DNA of 64,000 bases. Source: Edaphochlamys debaryana (lineage: Eukaryota; Chlorophyta; Chlorophyceae; Chlamydomonadales). The stretch is taken from assembly GCA_016858145.1 (NCBI GenBank), contig JAEHOE010000091.1, positions 1 through 64,000 of the forward strand, read 5' to 3'. Below, piece by piece: positions 21,201 through 33,000 of the stretch (its first letter is position 1; each line of letters opens with the position of its first letter). Below the pieces are notes generated by a model. The model was not told where the DNA came from. It saw only the letters and a list, made by a program, of their open reading frames with translations, and searched no databases. A program made the translations under genes and the position numbers.

Positions 21201-24200
21201 GGGAACGGGGGCCTGGGTGCAGGGGTTGGGGCGCGAGGGGTTGGGGGAGGCGAGGTGGGGTGACGGTGCGCTGACGGGTGGGGGTGGCCACCCCGCTCAG
21301 CCGCAACCAGCGTACAGGTACCCACCTCGCCGTACCACATACCACACCCACCCGCCCTCCCCCCTCCTCCCCCCCCCCCAGTCTCTCAAGGATGACAGTG
21401 AGAAGAAGTGGTACGACACCATCGACAACCCGCACCTCAGGGCAAGGGGGGAGGGGGGGGGGGAGGGGGGGGGGAGGGAGGGATGAAGGAGGAAAGAAGG
21501 GGAGGGGGCCCGACGTCGACCGAAGCGCGTGCTCCGAATGAGGGTGACACCTACCCCGGCGCCCGAATCCCGTCCCTCACACCCCTCCCTCCCTCCTCCC
21601 GACCCCACTCCGGCCCCAGGCCTTCTGGAAGACCTACTGCAAGGAGTTCAAGATCGAGTGGGAGGCCTTCTGGTGGGGAGGGGAAGGAGGGGAGGGAGGC
21701 AGGGGGGACGACAGGGTGCGGCGGGGGTAGGGATTCGCACGAGTCAGGAACCCGGGGGCACCCAAGCGCCCTCAGTCCACTGCCGTTCGGCCGCCCACCT
21801 CCCACCCACCTCGACACAACCCTCCACCCTCCCCCTCTCCCCCTTCCCCCTCCCCTCCCCCCCCCAGGTCCGCCTTCCCCAAGAAGCTGACCCTCCCCGA
21901 GCCCCAGCGGCGGGAGCTGCAGGAGCTGCTGTCTCAGGAGGAGGTCAGGTGAGGGGGGGGAGGGGGGGGGTGCGAGTCAGCGCCGCCGCTTCCGACCCTG
22001 CCTCTCCGGGCTCCCCGCTGTTGCCCCTCTGCCGCTGCCCCCATGGCGCCTCCACTATTCAGTACGCCATCACCCCCTCCCCCCCTCCCCCGCCCCCCAG
22101 GCTGGCCTTCGAGGAGGCGGTGGACCAGACGGAGCCCGAGACCATCAGCGCATTCGAGGTGGGGGGGGGGCAGGGGGGAAGGGGGGGAGGGGGGCGCAGA
22201 AGACACCCCGCGGGCTGCATGCCATCGCTCCTCTATCGCAGCGCACGTGGACCCTCAGTCTGTATCCCTCCCCGCCCTGGCCGCTTCCTGGCCTGTGCCC
22301 CCCTCCACACTCCCTTCCCCCCCCCCCCCTCCCCACCCCACCCCTCCCCTCCCCACCCCACCCCCCCCCTCTCCCCCAGGTGTCCTCCCGCTTCGGCGAG
22401 TCGGACGACCTGGTGTCCCGCGTGAGGGACCTGGTGGCGGAGGGGCGGCAGATCGGGGCGCGGGCCAGGTGCTGGCTGCCGCCGCCCTCGCAGCACTTCG
22501 CGGGCAGGGAGGAGGAGGTGCAGGTGCGGGGGGGGCGGGGGGCGGGGGCGGATGGAAGGGCGGGGGGCAAGTGTCCAAGGACCGCTGCTTCCCTCTGGTG
22601 GCCGGGCCTTCCCGTGATGCCACCCCTCGTTGCAAACACTCCGACGTCCTCGAAGCCAGTTGGAGGGTTTAGGGTTTAGGGCTTAAACCCTATCGATCCC
22701 CCCACCCCCACCCCAGAAGCTGCAGTCCCTGCTCACGGGCGGCTCCCGGCTGGTGGTGGTGCACGGCCCCCTGGGCTACGGCAAGGCGCAGGCGCTGTTC
22801 GCGGCGGCGCAGCGGGCGGCGGAGGCGGGGCAGCTGCCGGGGGGCGGCTACCGGGCGGACCTGCTGAGCGGGGGCATCGGGGGGGAGGACGGGCTGGTGG
22901 CCAAGTGAGAAGAAAGGGGGAGGAGGGGGAGGGGGGAAAGGGGGAAGGCGAAGGGGGTCTGCTCGCCTATGTCGGTGGGGTCGGGCTTGTAGGGAGCTGG
23001 TGAGTGGCGGGGTGTGAGGAGCAGATCAGTGACATGCAATGCCCCCCACACACTCCCCGCCCGCCCACACTCGCCCCCCCCCCCCCAGGCTTGTGTCCGC
23101 GCTGCGCTCCTCGGGCGGCCCCAGCGACCGCGAGGCGCTGCGGGCGCTGGCGGCGGCGCTGGGGAGCTGGGGGCGGGGGGGGCTGCGGAGGAACGCCACG
23201 GGGGCGGCGGGGGGCAAGCCGCAGGTGGGGCAGGGGGGGGCGGGGGGGACAAGGGATGGGGTCAAGGGGGCTGGAGAGGCTTTCGACGTTCGCGGGGCGC
23301 GGGGCGCGTGGCTACGTCCCTTGGAACTTCGCCCCGGGTGGCCCACACTGCCTTCATTCTCTTCCCCCTCCCCTTTCACCCCCCCCTCCCCCCTCCCAGG
23401 GCCCCCCTCCCCGCTGCCTGCTGCTGCTGGACCACGCAGACGAGGTGCTGGGGAGCGCCGAGGTGAGGGGGGGGGGCAGGAAGGCATGGGGGAGACGACG
23501 CCATGGTGAAAGGAAAGTACCGCATGGGGGCTGTAGTCTCGGTCTCTCATCCTGCACCCTCCCCCCCCCCCAGCTGTGCGCCACGCTGCAGTCCCTGCTG
23601 GAGAACACGCTGCTGCCGCTGGCCCCGGGCCTGGTGGTGGGGGTCAGCGCGCGGAGCATGCCGCCGCTCACGGGTGGGGTGGGGGTGGGGTGGGGTGGGG
23701 TGGGGTGGGGTGGGGTGGGGTGGGGTGGGGTGGGGGGAAAGGGGAGGTGTGTGCGCGGGCTCCTGCGGGGCCGGGGTGCCGGGACTCATGCGGGGCGCAA
23801 CTGCGCTCAGCCGCGGGACCACACGGGCACAGCCAACCCTTGCCTCCCCCTCCTCACCCCTCCCTACCCCCTCCTCACCCCCCCCAGGCATCACCCACCC
23901 GGTGTCCTCCCTGGAGCTGTCCCGGCCCCTGAGCCCCCCCGAGGCCGCCCAGCTGCTGCGCTCCGTGTGCCCCGGCCTGGCCCCCCCCCAGGCGGCGGCG
24001 GTGGCTGAGCGGACGCAGGGGGTGCCGCTGCTGGTGTGGCTGGCGGGGCAGGCGCTGAGCCACGGGCGGCAGAGCGCGGACAGCCTGGACCTGGAGGGGG
24101 TGAGGGGGGGGGGTGTGAGGGGGAGGGGGAGGGGGAGGGGGATGTAGGGGGTGTTTGGTTCCTGCTTCGCTCCCGCAGTGCCAGCCCCGGCCCGCACCCG

Positions 24201-27200
24201 CACTGTACTCACTCCTGCTGCCAGGGTCCCACCAGACACACTCCAGCCCTACGCACCAGACCGCCCCCCTCCCCTCCCTATCACCCCAAACCACCACCAC
24301 CTCTGTACCCCAACCCACCCCTCTTACCCCCCCCCCCAGGTCCTGGCCGACTCCGCCAGCCGCGTGGAGCGAGCCCTGGCGCCCCTCCCCCGCAGCGCCC
24401 GCCGCAACCTGGTGTTCCTCTCGCTCTTCCCGGGGCCCTTCACGCGGGCAAGCGCGGAGAAGGTGGGGGGTATGGTGGGGGGGGGGGGCAGGGCCTCGCA
24501 ACCTGCCGCAAGCACCTCTCATCATCGCCCCGCCCCGCCCAACTCTCCCTGACCTCTCATCCCCATCACTCCGCCCCCTGCCCCCACCCTCCCATTCACC
24601 CCCCAGGTCCTGGGCTGCCTCTCCGTCCGCGCCTCCCGCCAGGCGCTGGAGGCCCTCCTGGGCTCTGGGCTGCTGCAGCGCTGCAGCGACCGGCGGCGGG
24701 GGGCGGACGTGTTCGAGCTGCAGTGGGTGGTGCGGAGTGCACTCAGGTGGGGGGGGGGGGAGGGGGGGGGGGAGGGGGTGCGTAGGGCTCCAGGTGCGGG
24801 CTGCGGCGTGGCGTGTCCGCAGGCCCTGGAACCACCCACTGTGCATCCAATCCATCCAAACCCTGCCTCACGTGTTTCCCTTCCCCCCCTCCACCCTCCC
24901 CCCATCCCGTGTTCGGGCGTTCGGCTTCTCCGTGTCCCCTGCGTGCTTTCTATTACATTCTCTACTTGCTTAACTACTATAATTGCCGTTACATTCTAGC
25001 GCGCGGCCGTATGCACCCCACAGCACTGCACGCGCACTTCTCCACAATGGCAGTCTCTCACTTTGCCCCTTCGCTCCTCGCCCCCGCCCCGCGACCGTGG
25101 CGTGCTTGGGTCTCGTGGTGGGTCTATCTTCGTTCCTAGGTACGTCGGTTGGGTGGGGCGTTTGCTGCGGTCCCAGTGCGGTTCGCGTAAGGAACGCATC
25201 CCACAATGCACGCCGGCACGCACGCACGCCAGCCCAGCAAGCTTGCCTACATACTGCACTGAGAGTGCTCTAGAGTTAGGTCTAGCCGCTCTAGCCTACG
25301 CCACTCGTCAGAGCAGCCGACGCCATCGCCAGTGGAGCCCGCCGGACCTTTCGCTCTGGACCTCGGTGCGCATCGGGCTCGCTGGCTGCCGCTCTATCTC
25401 TTCCTCCGCTCTCCAATGCTCCGAAAATCACCCCCCTCCACCCGCTCCACCCCCCCCCCCCCTCATCCCCCCGCCCCCCCCAGCTCCGCCTGGTCCGCCT
25501 CCGACGAGCGGTTGGAGGGCCTGGGGCTGAGCGGGGAGGAGCTGGTGGCGGCGGCGAGGAGGTTCGTGCTGGCACAGGTGGGGGAGAGGGGGGAGGGGGG
25601 GGGGAGGCGGGCAGAGGGCAGAGGGCAGAGGCGCCCAGGTGTTCGGGGCCTGGGGAAGGGGGAGAGAGGGGAACGTGGTGCAGAACGTGCGAGCGCTGCC
25701 CCTCTCAAGCCTGACGCCCTGCTCACCTGCTTGCCATCACACCTCCCTCCCTCCCTCCCTCTCCCCACCCTCCCTCCCCCCAGGCTGCCACCCTGTCCGA
25801 GCGCTCCTCCGTGTGGCGGGTGGGGGCGGTGGGGGCCTACTACCTGGCGGGGGTGGAGAAGCACGCGGTGGAGCAGGTGGGGGGGGGGGGGGCGGGGCGG
25901 GGGGCGCGGGGTATGGAGGACTCGGTGACGAGAGGAAGAGCTTCGAGAGGCCCGAGGCGTGTAACTGGGCGGTGGGCGGGGCCCCACTGCTCGGCATGCG
26001 GGATGCGCCTTGTGCCTATGCGCCGGATCCCAACCAGGCCCCGACCGATTCCCACCCCGAATGCCTCCCTTCAATCCGCGCGCCCACCCCCACCCCCACC
26101 CCCACCCCCACCCCCACCCCCAGGCCCTGCGCCTGCACGCGCACGGCTTCGAGGACCTGGTGGAGGGCCCCGAGGGGGGGGACTCGGGGGCGGGCGGCTC
26201 CCTGGTGGGGGTTCTTGGGGGCATGCTGCTGGACCTTCACACGGTGGACGTGCACGAGCACAGCAGGTGGGGGGGGGGGGGGGCGGCATGTGGAGCCTCT
26301 GGTGGGGGCAATGTTGATGTTGGAGGTGGGGCGGGCGAGGCGTCTGGGCGTCTGTGTTTCTCGGGGGTTGGTACCGTATCGGGGTTGCCCGGGGCGGGGG
26401 CCAGTGTCCTCAGTCGCGTCCCCCTGCACTGTCCGCAACCTCCCTCCAACGCCCCCATCCCGCCCCCCCCCCCAGCATCCGCGCCCTGCTCTCCGACCTG
26501 CGCCCCGTGTTCGCCCGCTGCCGCCACCCCCTGGGCCTCACCGCCTGTGCGGTGGTGGGGGCGCGGGCGGCGGAGCAGCAGGCGGACAGCTGGAGGGAGG
26601 CGGCGGCGCAGGTGAGTGGCAGGAGGGCAGGAGTTTGTGTGTGTGCACAACCAAGGCGGGGGCAGGGGCGCTGCCTCCCGCCCCCCTCGGCAGGACCTCT
26701 CCGACGGGAGTCCACGCCACAACACACTGCAGCGCTCGGCCTTCCACTCCCCTGCGCCCTCCCCTACCCCTCTCACGGCCCCCTCCCCCCCCCTCCCTCC
26801 AGGTCACTGCCGCCATCGAGCCCCACCTGTCCCCCTCGCCCCCCTCCGACCCCGCCCTCCTCCGCGCCTGCGCCCAGGGCCTCCGGGGCCTGGGGGTCAT
26901 GGCGAGGGACGGGGGCGACCCGGAGGGCTCCGTGGCGCACCTGCAGCGGGCGCTGGGGCTGCTGGGGGGGGCGGGGGCGGAGGCGCGGGCGGGGGCCTGG
27001 TTCGCGACGGAGGAGGCGCTGTGCACCGCAGAGTGAGCAGGGGAGGGGGGGGGTGAGGGGGGGGTGAGAGGCGGAGGGGGGGAGGGGGGGAGGGGGGAGA
27101 GAGGGGAGCCAGGGCAGGGGAGGAGGGGGGCGAAGGAGGAGGAGATCTTTGAGGGAGGGAGGAGGGGCCGGACTGACGCTGGGCGGACCGCGTGCCCGCA

Positions 27201-28592
27201 CCCAAGCACCCACCGTACCCCCACAACCACACCCGCCCCCCTCTCCCCCCCCCCAGGCTGGCCGGCAGCCTGGACTACCTGGGCCCCTCCCGCTGTGAGG
27301 AGGGCGCACAGGTGGCGGCCCGGGCGCTGGAGCTGGCCCGTGCGGCCACTGCGGGGGGGGACGGCAAGCACCCCCTGGTGGCGCTGTGCCTGGGGTACCA
27401 GGTGTGGGGGGAGGGAGAGCGGGAGGAGGGGGGAGAGGTGGCACTCTCCACACGAAGGCAAGGCGGAGGGACGGGGTGGGGAGGGGGATCAGTCCTGCCG
27501 CCGCATCAGCTAGAGCCCCCAAACGGCCCTCGACAGTCCTGCCTCCACTCATCCTGTCACCTCCACCCCCACCCCCCCAGGGCTTCTTCCTCAAGGCCCA
27601 GGGGCTGCACGAGGAGGCGGTGGCGGCGCACCGCCAGGCCATGGACATACGGCTGCACGTGTTCGGTGGGGGGGGTAGGGGGACGGGGGAAAGGGAGAGG
27701 GGAGGCTTTAGGATGGCGGCCACATGGCCAGCGCAGCGGGCGTCTTTCAGGATGCAGGCCCGGCCCTCCGCCTGCACAGCCCACCTCGCCCCAACCCTGA
27801 GCCCACTCCTCCCTCCCCCCCCACCCCCCCGCCCCCCACCCCAGGCCCCGACCACCCCGATGTGGCCACTGCCCTCAACCAGGCGGCCATCTCCCTCATA
27901 GAGCTGGGCAGGTGGGAGGGAGGGGGGGGGCAAGGAGGGGCAAGAGTTGGGGAAGGGGCACGGTTGCTGGGCGGTACCACTGCCCCGCCCTCTGAACTCC
28001 CTTGCCCCCATCAAACCCGCTCAACTCCACCCACCCCACCACCCCCCGCCCCACCCCCCCCCACCCCCCACCCCCCAGGCACGCCCAGGCCGACACCGAC
28101 CTGGCCGAGGCCCTCCGCATCCGCCGCACCGCCCTGGGCCCACAGCACTTCATGGTGGCAAACACGTTGGTGTGTGTGTGGGGGGGGGGGGGTAAGGGTT
28201 GAGGGGAAGGGGGTGCGTCAGGGCTTGCAAGCGGAGCCATCCTCTGTGGGCTGTAGGGACCGGTGCGTTCACCGTTGCGCGACGGGGAGCTTCCCTCTAA
28301 AGCGCTGGTTTCTCCTTGCCCCCTCAACCCCCCCTCTTCCCCCCCCCCCCCCCCGCCCCCCCCTGCCCCCCCTCAGCTCCAGGTGGCCTCCCTCCGCCTG
28401 GCGCAGGCCCAGCCCCGGGCCGCGCAGGAGGCCCTCCGCGAGGCCGCCGCGCTGTACACAGGGTGCGGGCTGCGGCCCAAGGCGGCCAAGGCGCTGCTGC
28501 AGCTGGCGGGGCTGCTGGAGGCAGAGGAGGGGGGGGCGGGGGCGGAGGAGGCGGCGGCGCTGAGGGCGGAGGCGGCGGCGCTGCAGCAGTGA
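18253..28592 (+). CDS. NLR-like STAND NTPase: lipidated HeLo/MLKL-like N-terminus, NB-ARC-like core, TPR C-terminus
   Basis: 31 exons, 1173 residues, all junctions in phase: 18253-18432, 19008-19139, 19306-19376, 19619-19706, 19901-19958, 20171-20217, 20436-20546, 20718-20756, 21042-21179, 21382-21441, 21620-21672, 21868-21948, 22101-22158, 22380-22523, 22717-22904, 23089-23224, 23400-23462, 23574-23673, 23888-24099, 24340-24462, 24607-24746, 25484-25577, 25784-25876, 26124-26266, 26476-26611, 26803-27032, 27257-27401, 27581-27665, 27845-27911, 28079-28169 and 28377-28592. MGCGASK fits N-myristoylation plus Cys3 palmitoylation. Residues 61-242 are helical with a hydrophobic segment at 105-116 and a NKRNCKLL block, like HeLo/MLKL four-helix bundles. 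HFAGREEEV precedes the P-loop GPLGYGKA (437-444), Walker B LLLLDHADE (535-543), a sensor Arg576 and GVP (627-629). TPRs of kinesin-light-chain type fill 897-1173. The role as a nucleotide-gated immune or cell-death switch is inferred. Confidence 0.85.
22665..22692. repeat. Interstitial telomere-type repeat inside an NLR intron
   Basis: Two GGGTTTA units are followed directly by GGGCTTAAACCCTA. The 28-bp segment therefore carries telomere motif in both orientations and can form a short hairpin. It lies in the intron between exons 14 and 15 of the NLR-like gene, just upstream of the P-loop exon. Confidence 0.85.
23676..23732. repeat. (GGGGT)n microsatellite in an intron
   Basis: About eleven near-perfect GGGGT units lie immediately after the donor of the intron following the Walker-B/sensor exon of the NLR-like gene. 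G-quadruplex formation is possible. Confidence 0.85.
26085..26121. repeat. (CCCCCA)n microsatellite in an intron
   Basis: About six CCCCCA units form the polypyrimidine-like 3' end of the intron before NLR exon 24. The tract runs straight into the CAG acceptor. Confidence 0.8.
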
Positions 28593-30035
28593 GGGCTGGG
28601 GACAGCGGGGGGCTTGGGAGGGTGGGGGGGCCAGGGCGGGATGAGCTGAGTGCAGTGAGGCGGGCGCTTGGGGTTTGCGAGAGCGCAGTGCGGGTGGGGA
28701 CCATGCGGGGGAAGGGGGGGAGGAGGACAGGAGGACAGAATCGTGCTGTGCGGGGCTTCGGGACCCGGGGGCTGAGAGGGCCCACCGGCGGGCATGGCCG
28801 CACGGCCCCGGCTGGGTGCACGGGCTGAAGCGGGGTGGCGCCTGCCCGGCAGCCACCGCAATGTGGCTTCGCTGCGGGCCTGAATCCGGGCGTGGGGCTA
28901 GATGAGGCAAATGGGGTCAGGGCGATATGGGTTGGGAGGGGCTGAAGGACGTGGCCACTGCTTCCCGTGTAACGAGCCACGGTTGGGCAATCGTGCCCCC
29001 GTGCCTGTGGGGCTGTGGCCCTGTGCCTTTCACTCGTGCACGGCTTGCATGCGTCCATGGGGGGGCGCCCGGCGCTGTGTGAGCCCTCACCGGGGGGCCT
29101 GGCAGGCCTGTGCTGGGGCGGGTGTGGTGCCTGTGCAAGACGGTGGCACACCGAACAGCGACACAGCTCACAGGTACAGCCCATGGAGGGGGCGCACGCG
29201 CGCGAAGCGACCCCGTGACCTCTGCTTAATTCGTTGATTGAAAGAGGTTGGGCCGTATGGCTTAAACTTCTCAGAAGTTCGGAGGACGAGACCGAGCGGC
29301 ACCCGTGTACACCCACCTCCGCTGCACGCAGCAGAGCCGAGGAGGGGAAAACTCGAAACCCGGCCGCCGTCATCCCCTCCGCGAGCAGAGCCTACGCAGC
29401 GTGGCCTCAGGCCCCGGCCGTCCCTCCACCCCTGCTCCACGCGCCACCTTTCTGTCTAGTGCCTACCCTCCTTCCATCAGGCTGCCCCGCCGTGCGGCAC
29501 CTCCACCCCAGCCTCGGTCCAAGCTCCTGCCCCCACCCCCACCCCCACCCCCACCCCCACCCCCACCCCCACCCCCACCCCCACCCCCACCCCCACCCCC
29601 ACCCCCACCCCCACCCCCACCCCCACCCCCACTCAGCGCCAGCAGTGCGCCCCGTGCTCCCCCCGCCTCCCCCCGCCCGGTTGCCCTCCCCGCACACCCC
29701 AGCCCCCAGTGCACGCTCAGCCTCACACTCGCTCGCACTCCGCTCCGGTCCGTGCCTTCACCCGATGAGCCAGCAATACGCCACACCCCTCTATCTGTGT
29801 CCAGACCGTCCTCCACAGCTGGCTACATGCCCCACCCCTCGCCCTCTGGACCCCGCCCGGCCTCCCAGGCCCCTGGCCCCAGCAGGGGCCAAAGTCCGCA
29901 TGCGTGCCCCAGGACCGCATTCATCTCTTGACTGCCCCCTGCCCGCGCCGTGTGTCCGTCTGCCCCCCGGCCGTGCTGCCGCCGACGGGGTCCGAGCCTC
30001 CGTGGGCCCCTCCACCCACGCTCCCCCTGCCCCCC
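28593..30035. other. Convergent intergenic region
   Basis: This is the 3' flank shared by the NLR-like gene and the RUS gene. TGTAA at 28967, the usual chlorophyte poly(A) signal, lies 375 bp beyond the NLR stop. No convincing coding segment was found apart from composition-driven open frames. Confidence 0.5.
29530..29632. repeat. (CCCCCA)n microsatellite, about 17 units
   Basis: A perfect hexanucleotide run over about 103 bp in the intergenic region. It produces artefactual His-Pro and poly-Pro open frames. Confidence 0.95.
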
Positions 30036-33000
30036 CTATCCCGCCAGCCTCACGAACTGCACCCGCTCCGTGGTGGACAGCATGAAGGGCCGCAGCCTCC
30101 AGCCGGCCTGGGGGGGGGAGGGGTTGAGAGGGGGGAGAGGGGTTACGAAGGGGCACGGCCAAGCAGGTGCGGGGGGCAATAACCACCCTGCCAGGACATC
30201 CCAACACACAGACCGCAGGCAACCCCCTCATGCCCCCCCCCCCCGCGAGGCACCCAGCCCACCCAAGTCGCAGACAACCCAGTCCCCCGTCACTCCCCCC
30301 CCCACACACACACACCTCCTCCGCCTGCTGCAGCAGCCGCGGCAGCGCCCGCCCCGCCTCCGCCCGGCTCCGCCGCACCAGCGCCCCCCACGCCGCGTCG
30401 TCCACCTCGGACCAGCGGGGGCCGCCCCGCCGCCCCCCGGACCCCTGCCCCCGCGGGCCCCGGCCGCCCTCGCCGCCGCTCGGCCCCGGGCCGCTGGGGT
30501 GCGGGTGGTGGTGCGGGGCGGCGGCGGCCGGGGGCGCCCCTTCGCGCGCGTGGGGTGCGGGGGGCTCGAGCGCTGAGCTCGAGGCGGCGGGCGGCGGGGC
30601 GGCGTGTGGTCCCGGGCCCGGGGCGGGGGCGGCGGCGTGTGCCGAATGCAGGCGGCGCTGCAGGGAGTGGAGCGAGGGCTGGCCCCGGCCCCAACCCCAG
30701 CCCCAGCCCCGCCCCTGGCCCTCCCCCTCCCCGTGGTCCTGCCCCTGCCCCTGCCCCTGGCCGCTGCACGACGCCTCCGCCCCGCCCCGCACCGACGGCG
30801 CCCCGGCCTCCTCCGCCCCAGCCCGGCGGGAGGGGGCTTGGGCGCTCGAGGCCCCGCCCCCCTCCCCCCGACTGCCGCTGGCTTCCCCCGGCCCCCCACC
30901 GCCCCCGCCGCCGCCGGCCCCCGCCGGTCCGCGGCTGAGGCTGAGGCAGGCGGTGTGGGGCTGGGCGTGGGCATGGGATGAGTGGTCGGAGGAGGGGTGG
31001 GTGTGGGTGCTGCCCGAGAGACCCGAGTGCGGGTGGCCGTGGTTGGGCGCGTGGGGCCCCACCGCCGCCGCCACCGCCCCCCCGCTCGCCTCCGCCGCCC
31101 CCCGCTGCCGCTCCCTCTCCCGCTCCAGGCCCCGGCCCCGCTCGTCGTCCGCCCTCTGAGCGGGGCCCGGGCAGGCGGGGGCGAGGGGCAGGGGCAGGCG
31201 CAGGTGCTCCAGGGCGGCCTGGGGGGGGGGGGTTGAGAGGAGGGGGGAGTCAGGGACGGGGAAGGAAAGGGAGGGGGGTACCTCGCACCGCCGTACCGAA
31301 GGCAAGCACCGCATTGCCGTGCAGCCCCCCCTCCCCTCACCCTCCCCCCTCAACCCCCCCCCCACCTTGCGCAGGTAGGCCGCATGCAGGAGGGCCTTGG
31401 TGATGTCGGCGGGGGAGGCCCGGTCGCTGGGGGGGGGGGAGGAAAGGCGTTTGGCGAGACGGACTGGGGAGTGGAAGGGCACGCGCAAGGGAGACTACGT
31501 CTCCAGAACCACCTGCCAGGCAGCCTAGATGCTTCCCTTACCCCGCGCTGACACCCTTCCCTCCAGCCCCCCCCCCCCCCCACCTGAGAGACACCTGCAG
31601 CCGGGGCTCCTCGCTCCGCCCCAGCGCCGCCGCCAGCGCCCCCGCCCCCGGCAGCGGCAGGCCCGCGGCCCAGCCCGCCAAGCCCCCGCCCGCCCCCGCG
31701 CCCGCCCCCCTCCGCCCGGGGGCCGCCACAGCCAACACATACTCCTCGCCCTGACGGATGGGGGTGGTGGTGGTGAAGGGGGGACACACTGGGGTGAGGC
31801 AGGCGGGGCTGGGGAAAGGGGGCCCATCCCCTCCTTCTCCTCTCCTCCCCCGTCCTTCGTCTCCCCTCTCCACCTCGTCAAAGCCCCCCCTCCAAACCCC
31901 CTCCCCCTCCCCCCTCCCTCCCCCCCCCCACCTTGAACTCCCCCAGCAGCCCCCTCAGCCGCCCCGGGTCGTCCCCCGCCATGGCCTCGAGGGAGGTGAT
32001 GGTGAGGGGCAGCACGCCCCCCCACACGTCGGAGGGGAGGACCAGGTTCTCGGCGGCCGAGATCTGGGGGGCAGGGGTGGGGGTGGATGGCGGGTGGGGT
32101 GGGCGGAGGCGAGGATGGGGGAGAAGGGGAGGGGCGGTGGGTACATGTATGGGGTTGGTGGGTAGCCCTCATCTCCACCACCCACTCAGGCACATGACAG
32201 CATGGGGCGCTGTCAGCCCAGCCCTGCCCGTCCCCGTGCCTCCGCGCCCACCGGGCCATCACGCCCTCCCCGCTCACCCCACGACCGCGCCCCGCCCCCA
32301 CACCAACCAACTCCTCCCCCCTCCTCCCCCCCCTCAACTCCTCCCCCCTGTCTCCCTTCCCGCCCCCTCCCCCACCTCCGCCGCCCCCGGCGCCGCCCCC
32401 CGCTCCAGCCAGCGCTGTATGACCATCTCCGCCCGCTCCCGGTTGAGCGTGCGCAGCTGCACGGCCTTGAGCTCGTGCCAGATGCAGGTCAGGTCGCCTG
32501 GGGGGGGGGTTAGGGGGTAGGGGGAAGGGGGGTAGCTTGTCAAGGCCAGGGGCGGGGGCTGAGATCGTTGCGGTCGGGTCACAGGGCGCCCCGCAGTCCT
32601 GTCCCCCAGCGGCAGAGGTGTGGTACGACGGAGGGCCCCCCCTCCGCCTCCCCCGCCCCCCTGCACCCACCTGCCGCGCACAGGGGGTAGGCCAGGGCGG
32701 GCAGCAGCAGCCCCCCCCGCGGCATGCTCCTGCACAGCCAGGTGAGGCCGGCAGACACCCCCAGCGCCAGCATGTCCATCACCTGACAGGGGGGGGAGGG
32801 GAGGGGGAGGGAGGGTGTCCCACATGCCGGGGCATGGGGGTGCGGGGTGCCGCCTGCAGGTCCCACCGCCCTCCCAATGTGACAAAGTACCCAACCTTCC
32901 CTCTCCCCCCTCCCTCCCCCTCAGGCCCCCCCACCATGTGCTGCGCCTGGTTCTTGGAGGTGAGGTCCGCCAGGTTCCCCCCCGTGGCCAGGGCGGCCTG

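Noticed and set aside
24747..25483. Possible gene boundary inside the NLR locus, at a 737-bp intron with AT-rich sequence and TTACA motifs
   Set aside because: The exons on either side join in phase (AG|C), the downstream part continues the helical region of the same architecture, and no stop plus new start is evident. A nested insertion remains possible.
29234..30085. 283-codon plus-strand open frame with His-Pro repeats
   Set aside because: It is produced by the CCCCCA microsatellite and runs into the antisense of the last RUS exon.
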